Positions 11,503 through 22,330 of a DNA stretch of 64,000 nt are shown here, piece after piece. Within the stretch, counting starts at the first letter, position 1; every line of letters starts with the position of its first letter. This stretch comes from Spisula solida (lineage: Eukaryota > Mollusca > Bivalvia > Venerida > Mactridae), in contig OX365949.1 in the NCBI GenBank assembly GCA_947247005.1, forward strand, positions 258,001 through 322,000. Direction: 5' to 3'. Position numbers and translations under genes: made by a program. The notes under the pieces were generated by a model. It was not told the DNA's origin, did not search any database, and saw nothing but the letters and a program-made list of their open reading frames with translations.

Positions 11503-12095
11503 AAAGTGTTTGAATATGTGTGGTCATAAACTGTGGAACCAGAGGCTGCGTGTGAACTTTGGCTGTCTTCATTGTTAACAAATTTTGAATTTATAGTTTG
11601 TGAAATGTCGGGATTTGGCACACCATGACCAGTCTTTTTCTTCATAGCCTGGAAGTGCTGGTTGTTCAAAAGAATGTCAATGCAAGTTTGAGGGGCAGGA
11701 TTAGATGCTGGCAGATAACTGGTCAGTGTAAACGTAGCTGTGTTATCCCTTCTACCTTGTAACCAAATATTTATTTTACAATCCAACAGTTCAGACGCAG
11801 CCTCAATTTCGCATGCAGTGGCCCACCAGTTACCGCGAATCATTCCTTCCTGATACCATGTGGGGGTCATGTAATGGCCATGATGTATTTCAATCTTTTC
11901 TCTCCAAGTATTCCAATTGTCATAAATTTGACCACAAATAAACCTTCTGTAAATACGCGACTCGTTAAAATCACTGGACAGCAAAATACTCAAGCAATGA
12001 AAAAAACAATTGCCATCACCCGGTACGTCAACAACATGAAATACATCATAATTAACTGTCTGTTCAGGTAAATATTGAATTGAACGCGCAGACAT
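11430..12095 (-). pseudogene. OTU-like cysteine protease domain of transposon ORF
   Basis: A 221-residue open frame. VPGDGNCFFHCLS gives the OTU catalytic motif with Asp27 and Cys30, and LNNQHFQAM supplies the C-terminal His147. Length and spacing fit an OTU domain of about 120-130 residues followed by a low-complexity Ser/Asn-rich linker. OTU domains remove ubiquitin in cellular proteins; in transposons their role is unsettled. The frame breaks at its C-terminal end, where the next piece overlaps in another frame. Confidence 0.8.
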
Positions 12096-12219
12096 AATAA
12101 AAAAAATGTCTTGTAAACAAACTTACTTGACCTAATGGCGGCTCCCAGACGAATGAAGATGCTGAATTGCGCGTAAAAGTTGAGTTCACCAGAATTACTT
12201 CCCTTGCCGAATGTGTATA

Positions 12220-12240
12220 GCACGGCGCTTTGCGCCGTGC
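12220..12240. other. Perfect GC-rich hairpin
   Basis: GCACGGCGC, TTT, GCGCCGTGC forms a 9-bp perfect stem with a 3-nt loop in AT-rich surroundings. It lies 125 bp upstream of the OTU frame and may be a terminal stem-loop of the Helentron-like element. Confidence 0.6.
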
Positions 12241-12485
12241 CTTTCTTACTTCCCTTTTCTTACAAGAGCATTGTTTTATTTATTGAATATTTTTAAAAGG
12301 AATTAAAAAATAAAATATTATATAGGACTCAAAAGTTTCCTAATTTGAATACTTCTACTTTCAACGTTCACTTCTTTCGACTCCGCAATTTTCTAAACCG
12401 GAAATAACTTTTTCTAAAACGATTAGTACCGACTCGAAACTCTGAAGAACATAGGCACGTGTGTGTTACTGGTATGGGTATTTAC

Positions 12486-12513
12486 AATAGCCAGCGCTAA
12501 AGCACTGGCTATT
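12486..12513. other. Short hairpin
   Basis: AATAGCCAG at 12486 pairs with CTGGCTATT at 12505 around CGCTAAAGCA. The role is unknown. DNA from 12242 to 13384 is otherwise AT-rich with no recognisable gene. Confidence 0.5.
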
Positions 12514-13426
12514 AAATCCCCTATAAAAGTTGAGTTGCTCGGATTTTTTGTTTTAGTTTATTGGGTAAATTGAAACAAAAATGTTTTTTACAATCAGCCT
12601 AACTAAACTTTATGTGAATTCCCATTGTCACCTAGCATTGCATGTTTGAGTAACATTCTGTAAACTATTTGAGATCATGACCTAGATAAATCCAAAAAGA
12701 GTTTTCCTTAAAGTATAGGTATTAGTAATATAGACATATGGAATAAAGGATTTCATAGAGTGTAAATAGTTTTATCATAGATTTTTACTAGGAATGAATT
12801 TAATGCCACAGTGTACTATTTCATTATTTAGTCATGATTATCCCTGAGTAGTAACTACTGACTGTTTAAATTCATGATTTTACATATTGTTATTAGTAAA
12901 TGCAATTATATTAAATGAACTTACAGATTAGTACAATTATATGTTTATACATAGAAACTTGCTCTCAGCATTTTTGCCATTGTTTAAAGTGTTTGTGTCA
13001 ATGTGTATTTACCTGCAATGATGCAACTTCATTGTTTAAATTTGTCATGATTTCTGCTTCTTATATTTCTACTGTTTGAAATAAAATGAAATCTCCCTGA
13101 GAATAGTTTTATTTTTTCTCCTACCCCTCCCTCTTATTATCATCCCCCTCTTCAAAATAGAGGAGTATATTGTATATAATTACTTAACATGATATGTCTG
13201 TCATTTTGTATGTTTGCAAACTAAAGTTGGGTTTAACATGAAATAAACTTAGCAGTCAGGTGGGTGATGGCATGTAGATGGTCACTATCAATGTTGAAGT
13301 CTGTGTGTCTTTGAATATAACCTAACTTGTACTCAGCATTGATAACATGAAAGTGGACATCTTTCTTTGGCACTGAATGCTCAACTCCAGAGATAACACA
13401 GGCGTGGGAAAACCATTTACATAGCA

Positions 13427-13551
13427 TGCTCTTCTCTAGAGATAACACAGGCAAGGGAAAACCATTTATCATGCAACTGCCATGGTAACTGCCTGATAAT
13501 ACATGACCTGAGATTGTTCTCAGGTCAATAGGCTGCTAGTAGCCTGAGAAC
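13427..13551. repeat. Direct repeat, left copy (partner at 15062-15191)
   Basis: About 125 bp, from CTCTTCTCTAGAGATAACAC to TAGCCTGAGAACAC, recur nearly unchanged at 15062-15191. They include CATGGTAACTGCCTGATAA and the hairpin word ACCTGAGATTGTTCTCAGGT. The first part equals units of the 49-bp array at 15265-17695. Confidence 0.85.
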
Positions 13552-13830
13552 ACTTTTTGGCTCCGCCCACAAATCACGGACTTCTTTCCCATTTCTCATT
13601 CCTTCTGAAATTGACCTAGATATTATTGAAAACTACAAGAATATACTTTTGATAGCTAATATTTATTCGAAGTTTAGATTTACAACCAACATCAGCAAAA
13701 TTTCTTCGCCAGGTAGGGCTACGCCAGTGTAATTCTTGAATTCATACGGGTCATCCACGGATCAATCGTTTGGGAAAGGCCCTGAAAAAAACAATAAATC
13801 CACAGGCATAGTATCATCAAAGATAAATAA

Positions 13831-15040
13831 ACAAGAACGCCGCATGGCGACGAAGACCAGGTTTTTTTGGAGAAGTTTGAAATGGTGCTGTTAAATCGGG
13901 GGCAATAACTCTGTGAATCTGTAAAAGTGAACTGACCAATCAAAAAAATCTTGACGGGCATCATCGCAGTTTCTTTGTTGATGTTTGTTTAAATTTCATG
14001 AAATTTTGACAGGTAATTACTGAGAAACGACTGGAAGTTATTGAGCAGAAACTGTTTGTCCTATTTTAGTAACAGTGACCTTTACCCCACTGACTGGTCC
14101 CACTTTGCAATCCCAAGCTGCATCTTCACACATGCTACCTACACAGCAAGTTTCAATATGATATCTCATCCCTATCTTAAGTTATTAAACGGAAACCGTT
14201 TTTTTATTTTTAGTAAGGGTGAACTTGACACCAACAGCCCAACTTTCTACCCTAAGGGGGGTTTACACACAAGCTACCAACACAGCAAGTTTCATTATGA
14301 TATCACATTTCTAACTAAAGTTATTGAGCGTAAACCGTTTTCTATTTTTAGAAATGGTGACCTTGACCCCACCAGCCCCACTTTCAATCCCAAGCGGGGT
14401 CTTCACACAAGCTACGAACACAGGTTTCATCATGATATCTCATTCCTAACTTAAGTTATTGAGCGGAAACAGTGTTTTTATTTTTAGTAACGGTGACCTT
14501 GACCATGACTCCACCAGCCCTACTTTCAATCCCAAGCGAGGTCTTCACACAAGCTACATACAAAGCAAGTTTCATCATGATATCTCATTCCTAACTTAAG
14601 TTATTGAGAAGAAACCGTTTTTCTATTTTTAGTAAGGGTGACCTTGACCCCACCAGCCCCACTTTCAATCCCAAGCGAGGTCTTCACACAAGCTACGTAC
14701 ACAGTAAGATTCATCATGATATCTCATTCCTTAAGTTATTGAGAAGAAACCGTTTTTTTATTTTTAGTAACGGTGACCTTGACCCCACCAGCCCCACTTT
14801 CAATCCCAACTGAGGTCTTCACACAAGCTACGTACACAGCAAGTTTCATCATGATATCTCTTTCCTAACTAACTTTATTGAGCGGAAACCGTTTTTCTAT
14901 TTTTAGTAACAGTGACCCTGACCCCACCACTCACCAGCCCCACTTTCAATCCCAAGCAAGGTCTTCACACAAGCTACGTACACAGCAAGTTTCATCATGA
15001 TATCTCATTCCTAACTGAAGTTCGCCCGTCCGCCCGCCCA
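13831..15040 (+). repeat. Tandem repeat family with CCTTGACCCC units
   Basis: It begins ACAAGAACGCCGCATGGCGACG (ACAAGA plus a small palindrome). It then has about seven diverged units of roughly 135-147 bp carrying AAACCGTTTTTCTATTTTTA, GTGACCTTGACCCCACCAGC and CATCATGATATCTCATTCC. It ends in a CGCCCGTCCGCCCGCCC stretch. Non-coding; the in-frame ORFs here are repeat artefacts. It sits between the two copies of the 125-bp direct repeat. Confidence 0.85.
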
Positions 15041-15061
15041 ACGAAATCGCCAATCTAGAAC

Positions 15062-15191
15062 CATGCTCTTCTCTAGAGATAACACAGGCAAGGGAAAACC
15101 ATTTATCATGCAACTGCCATGGTAACTGCCTGATAACACATGACCTGAGATTGTTCTCAGGTCAATAGGCTGCTAGTAGCCTGAGAACACT
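15062..15191. repeat. Direct repeat, right copy
   Basis: Second copy of the segment at 13427-13551, differing by a few bases (TGATAACACATGACC versus TGATAATACATGACC). Confidence 0.85.
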
Positions 15192-15264
15192 CGCCAAAGG
15201 CACGCCACCTGGACGATATCACCTCACCTAAGAACATTGTTCTCACCTGACAGTGACCCGAGTT

Positions 15265-17695
15265 TCTCTATTTACATAGCATGCTCTACTCTAGAGATAA
15301 CACAGGCGTGGGAAAACCATTTACATAGCAAGCTCTTCTCTAGAGATAACACAGGCGTGGGAAAACCATTTACATAGCATGCTCAACTCTAGAGATAACA
15401 CGGGCGTGGGAAAACCTTTACATCGCATGCTCAACTCTAGAGATAACACCGGAGTGGGAAAACCATTTACATAGCAAGCTGTTCTCTAGAGATAACACAG
15501 GCAAGGGAAAACCATTTACATAGCATGCTCTACTCTAGAGATAACACAGGCGTGGGAAAACCATTTACATAGCAAGCTGTTCTCTAGAGATAATAACAAG
15601 CTGTTCTCTAGAGATAACAAAGGCGTGGGAAAACCATTTACATCGCATGTTCAACTCTAGAGATAACACAGGCGTGGGAAAACCATTTACATAGCAAGCT
15701 GTTCTCTAGAGATAACACAGGCGTGGGAAAACCATTTGCATCGCATGCTCAACTCTAGAGATAACACAGGGGTGGGAAAACCATTTACATAGCAAGCTGT
15801 TCTCTAGAGATAACACAGGCGTGGGAAAACCGTTTACATAGCAAGCTGTTCTCTAGAGATAACACAGGCGTGGGAAAACCATTTACATAGCAAGCTGTTC
15901 TCTAGAGATAACACAGTCGTGGGAAAACCATTTACATAGCATGCTCTACTCCAGAGATAACACAGGCGTGGGAAAAACATTTACATCGCATGCTCAACTC
16001 TAGAGATAACACAGTCGTGGGAAAACCATTTACATAGCATGCTCAACTCTAGAGATAACACAGGCGTGGGAAAACCATTTACATAGCAAGCTGTTCTCTA
16101 GAGATAACACAGGCAAGGGAAAACCATTTACATACCATGCTCTACTCTAGAGATAACACAGGCGTGGGAAAACCATTTACATAGCATGCTCTACTCTAGA
16201 GATAACACAGGCGTGGGAAAACCATTTACATAGCATGCTCTACTCTAGAGATAACACAGACGTGGGAAAACCATTTACATAGCATGCTCTACTCTAGAGA
16301 TAACACAGGCGTGGGAAAACCATTTACATAGCAAGCTGTTCGCTAGAGATAACACAGGCGTGGGAAAACCATTTACATAGCATGTTCTACTCTAGAGATA
16401 ACACAGGCGTGGGAAAACCATTTACATAGCATGCTCTACTCTAGAGATAACACGGGCGTGGGAAAACCATTTACATAGCAAGCTGTTCTCTAGAGATAAG
16501 AAAGGCGTGGGAAAACCATTTTCATAGCATGCTCTACTCTAGAGATAACACAGGCGTGGGAAAACCATTTACATACTAAGCTCTACTCTAGAGATAACAC
16601 AGGCATGGGAAAACCATTTTCATAGCATGCTGTTCTCTAGAGATAACACAGGCGTGGGGAAAACATTTTCATAGCATGCTCTACTCTAGAGATAACACAG
16701 GTGTGGGAAAACCATTTACATACCAAGCTCTACTCTAGAGATAACACAGGCGTGGGAAAACCATTTTCATAGCAAGCTGTTCTCTAGAGATAACACAGGC
16801 GTGGGAAAACCATTTTCATAGCAAGCTGTTCTCTAGAGATAACACAGGCGTGGGAAAACCACTTACATATCAAGCTCTACTCTAGAGATAACACAGGCGT
16901 TGGAAAACCATTTTCATAGCAAGCTGTTCTCTAGAGATAACACAGGCGTGGGAAAACCATTTTCATAGCAAGTTCTTCTCTAGAGATAACACAGGCGTGG
17001 GAAAACCATTTACATAGCATGCTCTACTCTAGAGATAACACAGGCATGGAAAAAAAATTTCATAGCAAGCTCTTCTCTAGAGATAACACAGGTGTGGGAA
17101 AACCATTTACATAGCATGCTCGACTCTAGAGATAACAGGAGTTGGAAAACCATTTACATAGCAAGCTGTTCTCTAGAGATAACACATGTGTGGGAAAACC
17201 ATTTACATAGCATGCTCTACTCTAGAGATAACACAGTCGTGGGAAAACCATTTACATACCAAGCTCTGCTTTAGATAACAAAGTGATGGGAAAACCATTT
17301 ACATAGCAATCTCCACTCTCGATAGCACAGACGTGGGAAAACCATTTACATAGCAAGCTCTACTCTAGATAACACAGGAGTGGGAAAATCATTTACATAG
17401 CAAGCTCTACTCTAGATAACACAGGAGTGGGAAACCATTTACATAGCAAGCTCTACTCTAGGGAAAACCACTTACATAGCAAGCTCTACTCTAGATAACA
17501 CAGGAGTGGGAAAAACTATTTACATAACCAGCTCTACTGTAGATAACACAGGCGTGGGAAAACCATTTACATTCCAAGCTCTACTCTAGATAACACAGGA
17601 ATGGGAAAACCATTTACATAGCAAGCTCTACTCTAGATAACACAGGAGTTGGATAATCATTTACATAGCAAGCTCTCTTCTCGAGATAACACATT
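15265..17695. repeat. Minisatellite, 49-bp unit, about 48 copies
   Basis: The unit holds TCTAGAGATAACACAGGCGT, GGGAAAACCATTTACATAGC and ATGCTCTAC or AAGCTGTTC. Copies alternate between the two last variants, and the units near 17290-17690 are shortened and diverged. Two further units lie at 13385-13475. No coding capacity. Confidence 0.98.
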
Positions 17696-17699
17696 CGTT

Positions 17700-19360
17700 T
17701 GTAAGGCCCAAAACCCCAAGGAAAATACTGCATTATGTTATCACAAAGGATGCCTCATCGATCTATTCATTACGTGGCTAAGTAAAGCATCATACACATG
17801 TACACATTGTTAACTTTAATAGCAAGTGAGGTGGCGGTTGTTTGTCGGACATTGAACTAGCGGTCTCTGTGTGTTACCACTTTTTGGAGATTTGATGTGA
17901 ACTCGAGAGTTCAATGTTTTAGATTGCAATTGTGGTAGGTGAACTTAAAAACTAAAATTAGGACATCTATTATGTACATGTCAGATGTCAGATAAGGCTT
18001 AAGTCAATAAAAATGACTTGGGTAAAAGGTTTGTTTGCATGTCTATTAAAAACAAGGTCAACGATACAGTGTAACGTGAGATTTCATTGACTAGTAATGT
18101 ATGGACCTTAACATTGTTAAAGGAAGTATATATGTACATGTATGCGAATCTAAATGCATGTTACACAAACATACATGGTCATTGTTAAAGAAGGATTTGT
18201 AAACTATCGGTTGTGTTATAATTCCGAGGTAAGTAGCACATGTCTATATATGTAGTGTACATGTACAGTTGTACGTATAGGTATATAATGATATTTCTAA
18301 CGATTGGGCGTGTAGATGTGTTTTCTAGCTAGAGACTTTCATTGTACATGATAACATTTTGTAAATCACTGGATATTGGGAAAAGATACGACTCTATTAG
18401 ATTGATGAGCTCGGCAAATTTAAGCTCTGTATGTGCGTCAAAATCATTCATATATGAATGCATCGGAGCAAAGACCTAAATATATACATGTATATTTAGG
18501 TCTTTTGATCTGTGAATATAAAAACATATGCTTGAAAGAGTTTGATCCCTCGAAGTATACACCTCCAAAAGATATGCAACGTTCCATTATGATAATTCAT
18601 TTCTTAAATGTGCTTTCGTTATCATTGTTGGGCATGCTTTACGCACGCTGATAATTACCACATGTAGCCAAAACTGAGATCTTATCGTATATTTAGAGTA
18701 GTTAATTTCGACAATATATTTTGGAACTGACGAAAGTCACATGGAACAAGGTTGGGCGAATATAGATGTTAGGGAAGCTCTACAGGAAGTCGCGTTTATT
18801 GATTTAAAGACACAATGCATGTCATGTACCTTACGAACCTTAGTTGGTCTGTGTTAATTAAAGTATTTCAGTATATTTTTTAAAGGATTTGACTTTGTAA
18901 AACATGACATTCACGTATTTTCCATGTTTAGTTTAATCATATTTTATTGCATGAATTTTTTACAACACAATACATGGTTTGCATACATAATACTATTAAG
19001 GAAGAATAGAAGCATAACATCAACGTAAATCAGAGAATTTTTATAATATCGCTTTCATTACAAAAGGATTGGGCCACAAGTTATTACAACATTAGATATC
19101 GGCCCTCTCCATTTAGTTGTGAGGTATAATACAGTGGACAATTTAATTGATTGTTGCTTATGAAATGAAGTAAGGGTTAGACTGGATAGAAGTATGTCAT
19201 TCAACTTCAATGAAATACTCCACGCAAAATCCTACTTGGACATCTTGGTAGAGGTGAATGTGCAGCTCATGCGCGGCACCGGTAACTTTAACTGTTAACT
19301 GGAACAAACTTGTTTAACGAGAACAAAACGTCCAACGTGTATATACACTGTATAAATGTT
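17700..19360. other. Intergenic DNA, nothing recognised
   Basis: AT-rich single-copy-looking sequence. A palindromic run CTAAATATATACATGTATATTTAG lies near 18476-18499. No exon or repeat family was identified. Confidence 0.6.
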
Positions 19361-19368
19361 TATCTAAA

Positions 19369-19566
19369 TCACGCTCTCAACACAGGTTGGACTGCAGATT
19401 TGAAGCTGTCCAAACTGTACAGGCTTGTGGTAATCACAGGCAAGCGGTTCCACACTGTAACCGTCCTCGGAAAGAATGAGTGTTGATAAATGTTAACTCT
19501 GCAGTGGTATGGGATGAATCTCAATAAATCTGGATGTCTGAGTGATCGTGGTGGGAGGTATGACAC
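19369..19566 (-). pseudogene. Non-LTR retrotransposon C-terminal fragment
   Basis: The 65-residue frame contains YHCRVNIYQHSFFPRTVTVW, NRLP and LYSLDSFKSAV. These match the SFFPRTxxxWNxLP and SLxxFK signature at the C-terminus of CR1/Jockey-like reverse transcriptase ORFs. Upstream domains are absent. From 19567 to 20949 there is AT-rich DNA with a short CAA run near 20281 and no gene. Confidence 0.75.
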
Positions 19567-20949
19567 TGGTACTGCAACTAGTCTAAATACGACTTTGTAG
19601 AATAATATTAGATCCGAGGTGACGCGGCGCTGTTCTAGAGATGACCAGTTCTAATCCTTATATACATAATTATTGTTTAGGTCTAACCTCAAGCGGATTT
19701 TAATATTTAACACAAAATTGTAGAGAATAAAAGATTTGAAAAGATTAAGGAGAAAATAGTTTATGGAAATGTTACATGGAAAATAACGCAAAGTAAATGA
19801 AGAAAATAATAAATAAAAAACTTAAAGATGACAATAAATACTACTAATCTCGACTGTGTACCTACCTATGAGTCCCCTACCCCTGCATCTGACCCCATGT
19901 CAATACCGAATAATTGTTCAAAGACATGGTTTTAATTTAACCTACGTACTTAATGTATGTATTTTAACTTAGAATCTGTGTATTTCTTTAATAAAACGTT
20001 GTACATGTTTAAAGAGAGTAAGGTTTTCTGCATCGCTTAAATTGTTATTACCACAAAGTATTTTATCGGGACTTAATGGATGATACTGACGGGTGTTTGT
20101 AATGGCGCGCATGATGCGTGATATCCGATGAAAAATTCACCACTTTTTAATTAGACATGCGAGGTGTCAATCAAAAGCTAACACAGAGACTATATAGATA
20201 ACAGAGATTGGCAACTAGACTAAGAACTGAAATATAAGAGAGTATTACCGAAGTACAGAGAGAACATTTCGCAATAGAACTACAACAACAACAACAACAA
20301 TAACAATAGCACGTGTGTGCTAACTTGTAACAACTAAGACTCAGTAAGTACTGGCCTGACAGATATAATTCATATTAGATAGCATACATATTCCTATACA
20401 ATTGCCGTAAAAATATTACTCATTTTGCATTATTCTGAGAGATATTGATAAATTCCTTATCTATATGTACAGTCTTTGGATATAATACATTTTTCTGGTA
20501 CAGTTTACTTATTTTGCAAAATTACACATTTACTCAATATATTATCATAATCGAACTTAGTATGCATGCGGGACCGTCTATTTGAGGCATTTTTCTTTCA
20601 AAACATGATTTTGGTAATTTCTCAAAGTTTTACCATTATACGGGTAGGTACGGCATGTGATGATCATTATCACCCCCGTCAAGTCAGCTGTACAACAACT
20701 AAACTGACAACGACTGGTGTTTTCAGTTATATTAATTACTTGTCTCGTTTAATGACGTTCGTAAACCATGGATTATAGTCTGATGTGTAATCACATCACT
20801 TACATTTACATGACATCACCTAAGTGGACAGGTATGCAATATTTTATTATAGAAGAACATAGTATTCGGATAACGCTTTTCGGATATTCTAGATTTCTTT
20901 CTATGTTTACTGCTAAATATACACTGTTCCGGTACTCCCGGGCGGCTTG

Positions 20950-21173
20950 AGATAAGGGAGCGGTTAAAATTGTTCTTAAACCCTTCAAGGTCTGGCTGGA
21001 AGACTATGTGGTTAGGTAAGCTGTTCCAGAGAACGACAGTATATGGAAAAAATGAATATTTGTAATAGCTAGCAGTGGTGTGTATTTGTCTGTAAGATAG
21101 GGGGTGCATGTGTTGTGTCATTCTCACAGGTGCCACTAGATATAAAATGTATGATGGAACTGGCACGGCCACC
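20950..21173 (-). pseudogene. Non-LTR reverse transcriptase, piece 3 (C-terminus)
   Basis: It encodes YGLVAVPVPSYI, YKYSFFPYTVVLWNSLPNH and a PDLEGFKNNFNR tail, the C-terminal signature of this RT class. The sequence upstream on the minus strand continues at 26794 once the insert 21182-26785 and one target duplication are removed (RLTLF, then YKIVYGLVAV). Confidence 0.8.
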
Positions 21174-21181
21174 AATCCATA
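21174..21181. repeat. 8-bp target-site duplication, left
   Basis: AATCCATA, identical to 26786-26793, brackets the palindromic element. Confidence 0.85.
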
Positions 21182-21245
21182 CACAGACACTTGGGGTCTG
21201 GACACCCCCGCCCCCTAGCTCAGCCTAACGCACCTGGGTATATTT

Positions 21246-21453
21246 TGTAGTATTTATAGTCACCATTAGGTGACCATAAATGGTGGTAAATAGAACCTAC
21301 CTAGAACAGAGAGGTGATTTAGCACGTCTTTCTAGATGAGTTCCGTAATGCATAAGAGAAAGTACTAAGTCTCTGCGCATGCGCCGTGAGATGATGACAT
21401 CGACCTCTGATTGGCTCATCTAGACTGGTGACCTCCGACCCGTAAACACTACA
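21246..21453 (-). repeat. Long terminal repeat (3' LTR in element orientation)
   Basis: A 208-bp LTR, TGTAG...CTACA, adjacent to the purine tract GGGAAGAG read on the minus strand. By eye it is identical to the partner at 25676. Confidence 0.88.
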
Positions 21454-22125
21454 CTCTTCCCAGTTTTATAAAATCCACCCCTACCCGTGATAAAGGCCCA
21501 ATTTGGTTCCCATTTCTATAAAATCCAACCCCAACCCGGGATAAAGACCCAATTTGGCACCCATTACTATAAAACTAGGTTGCATAGCCAAAGGGCAACC
21601 TACAGGCCATATAAATACCCCCAAGCAGATCAGGTAGACTTTATGAATAATTGAATAAGCCTACCCTTTAAGATGGGATAATGACCCCACATACATAATC
21701 ACAAAGTTGATGAAGTGGAATCCAGCTATTGTATATGTGACCAGACCAAAAGTATAGTTACATTTTTATTAAGAAATATCTAGGATTGATCACTAAATAA
21801 TGGTGAAAATATGTTTCTAAGAGATTGTACCTCAACTTAGCCACTGCAGCCAAAATAACAATAACCGGTAGGACAATTTAGAAAATAGTTAGCCCAACCC
21901 TTTTTGTTCCAAAGATAACCCCAAAAGAATTGCAATACAATGCCATGAATATTAATTAAATTTAATGATTAATTATGGAGAACAAACTTCCCTAATAAGT
22001 GCCAGCATGTACTAAGGAGTAGAATAGCATAATTCTAGGCCTTTTCGCTAAATAGGTGGAAGGTGTAAAAGTTAAGACTCTACCTAATCCAAGCTCAATC
22101 TACAAGCTGTCCCTTCGTTTGGATC

Positions 22126-22330
22126 GCTCCATGACTTGTTCTTTGGAATTCATATTTTGCATTACTGCAGTGATCTCCAATCTGGAACATATGGAGCGAT
22201 AGTTTTTAGGGACACTGAGCAAAGACCAGGAGTGACAACTGTCTCTCCGCTCCATGACTTGTTCTTTGGAATTCATATTTTGCATTACTGCATTGATCTC
22301 CAATCTGGAACATATGGAGCGATAGAGTCA
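22126..22330. repeat. Internal duplication within the LTR element
   Basis: CCATGACTTGTTCTTTGGAA to CATATGGAGCGATAG occurs twice (from about 22128 and 22251), about 123 bp apart. Other internal duplications are the AATGGCAGCTCACAGCAC modules at 22690-22840 with a relative near 25490, and GCACCCCACTAGCCCTGC modules at 24311 and 24407. Confidence 0.85.

Larger units (their letters stand above)
10694..12095 (-). pseudogene. Decayed Helentron-like transposon fragment (OTU, Cys cluster, DUF6570-like)
   Basis: Three consecutive minus-strand pieces form one broken protein: an OTU protease domain, a Cys-containing segment, and a block with ISPCMNIHMLKHGG and FPQEVNEPAQIFPRLPQE. This last block is typical of the DUF6570-like region of Helitron/Helentron proteins. 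The pieces are joined by frameshifts near 11470 and 11040 and by an in-frame TAA near 10945 after GLSVVEQ. Similarity stops near 10740, so the Rep and helicase parts are missing. I infer a dead 5' fragment of an autonomous Helentron-type element. Confidence 0.75.
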
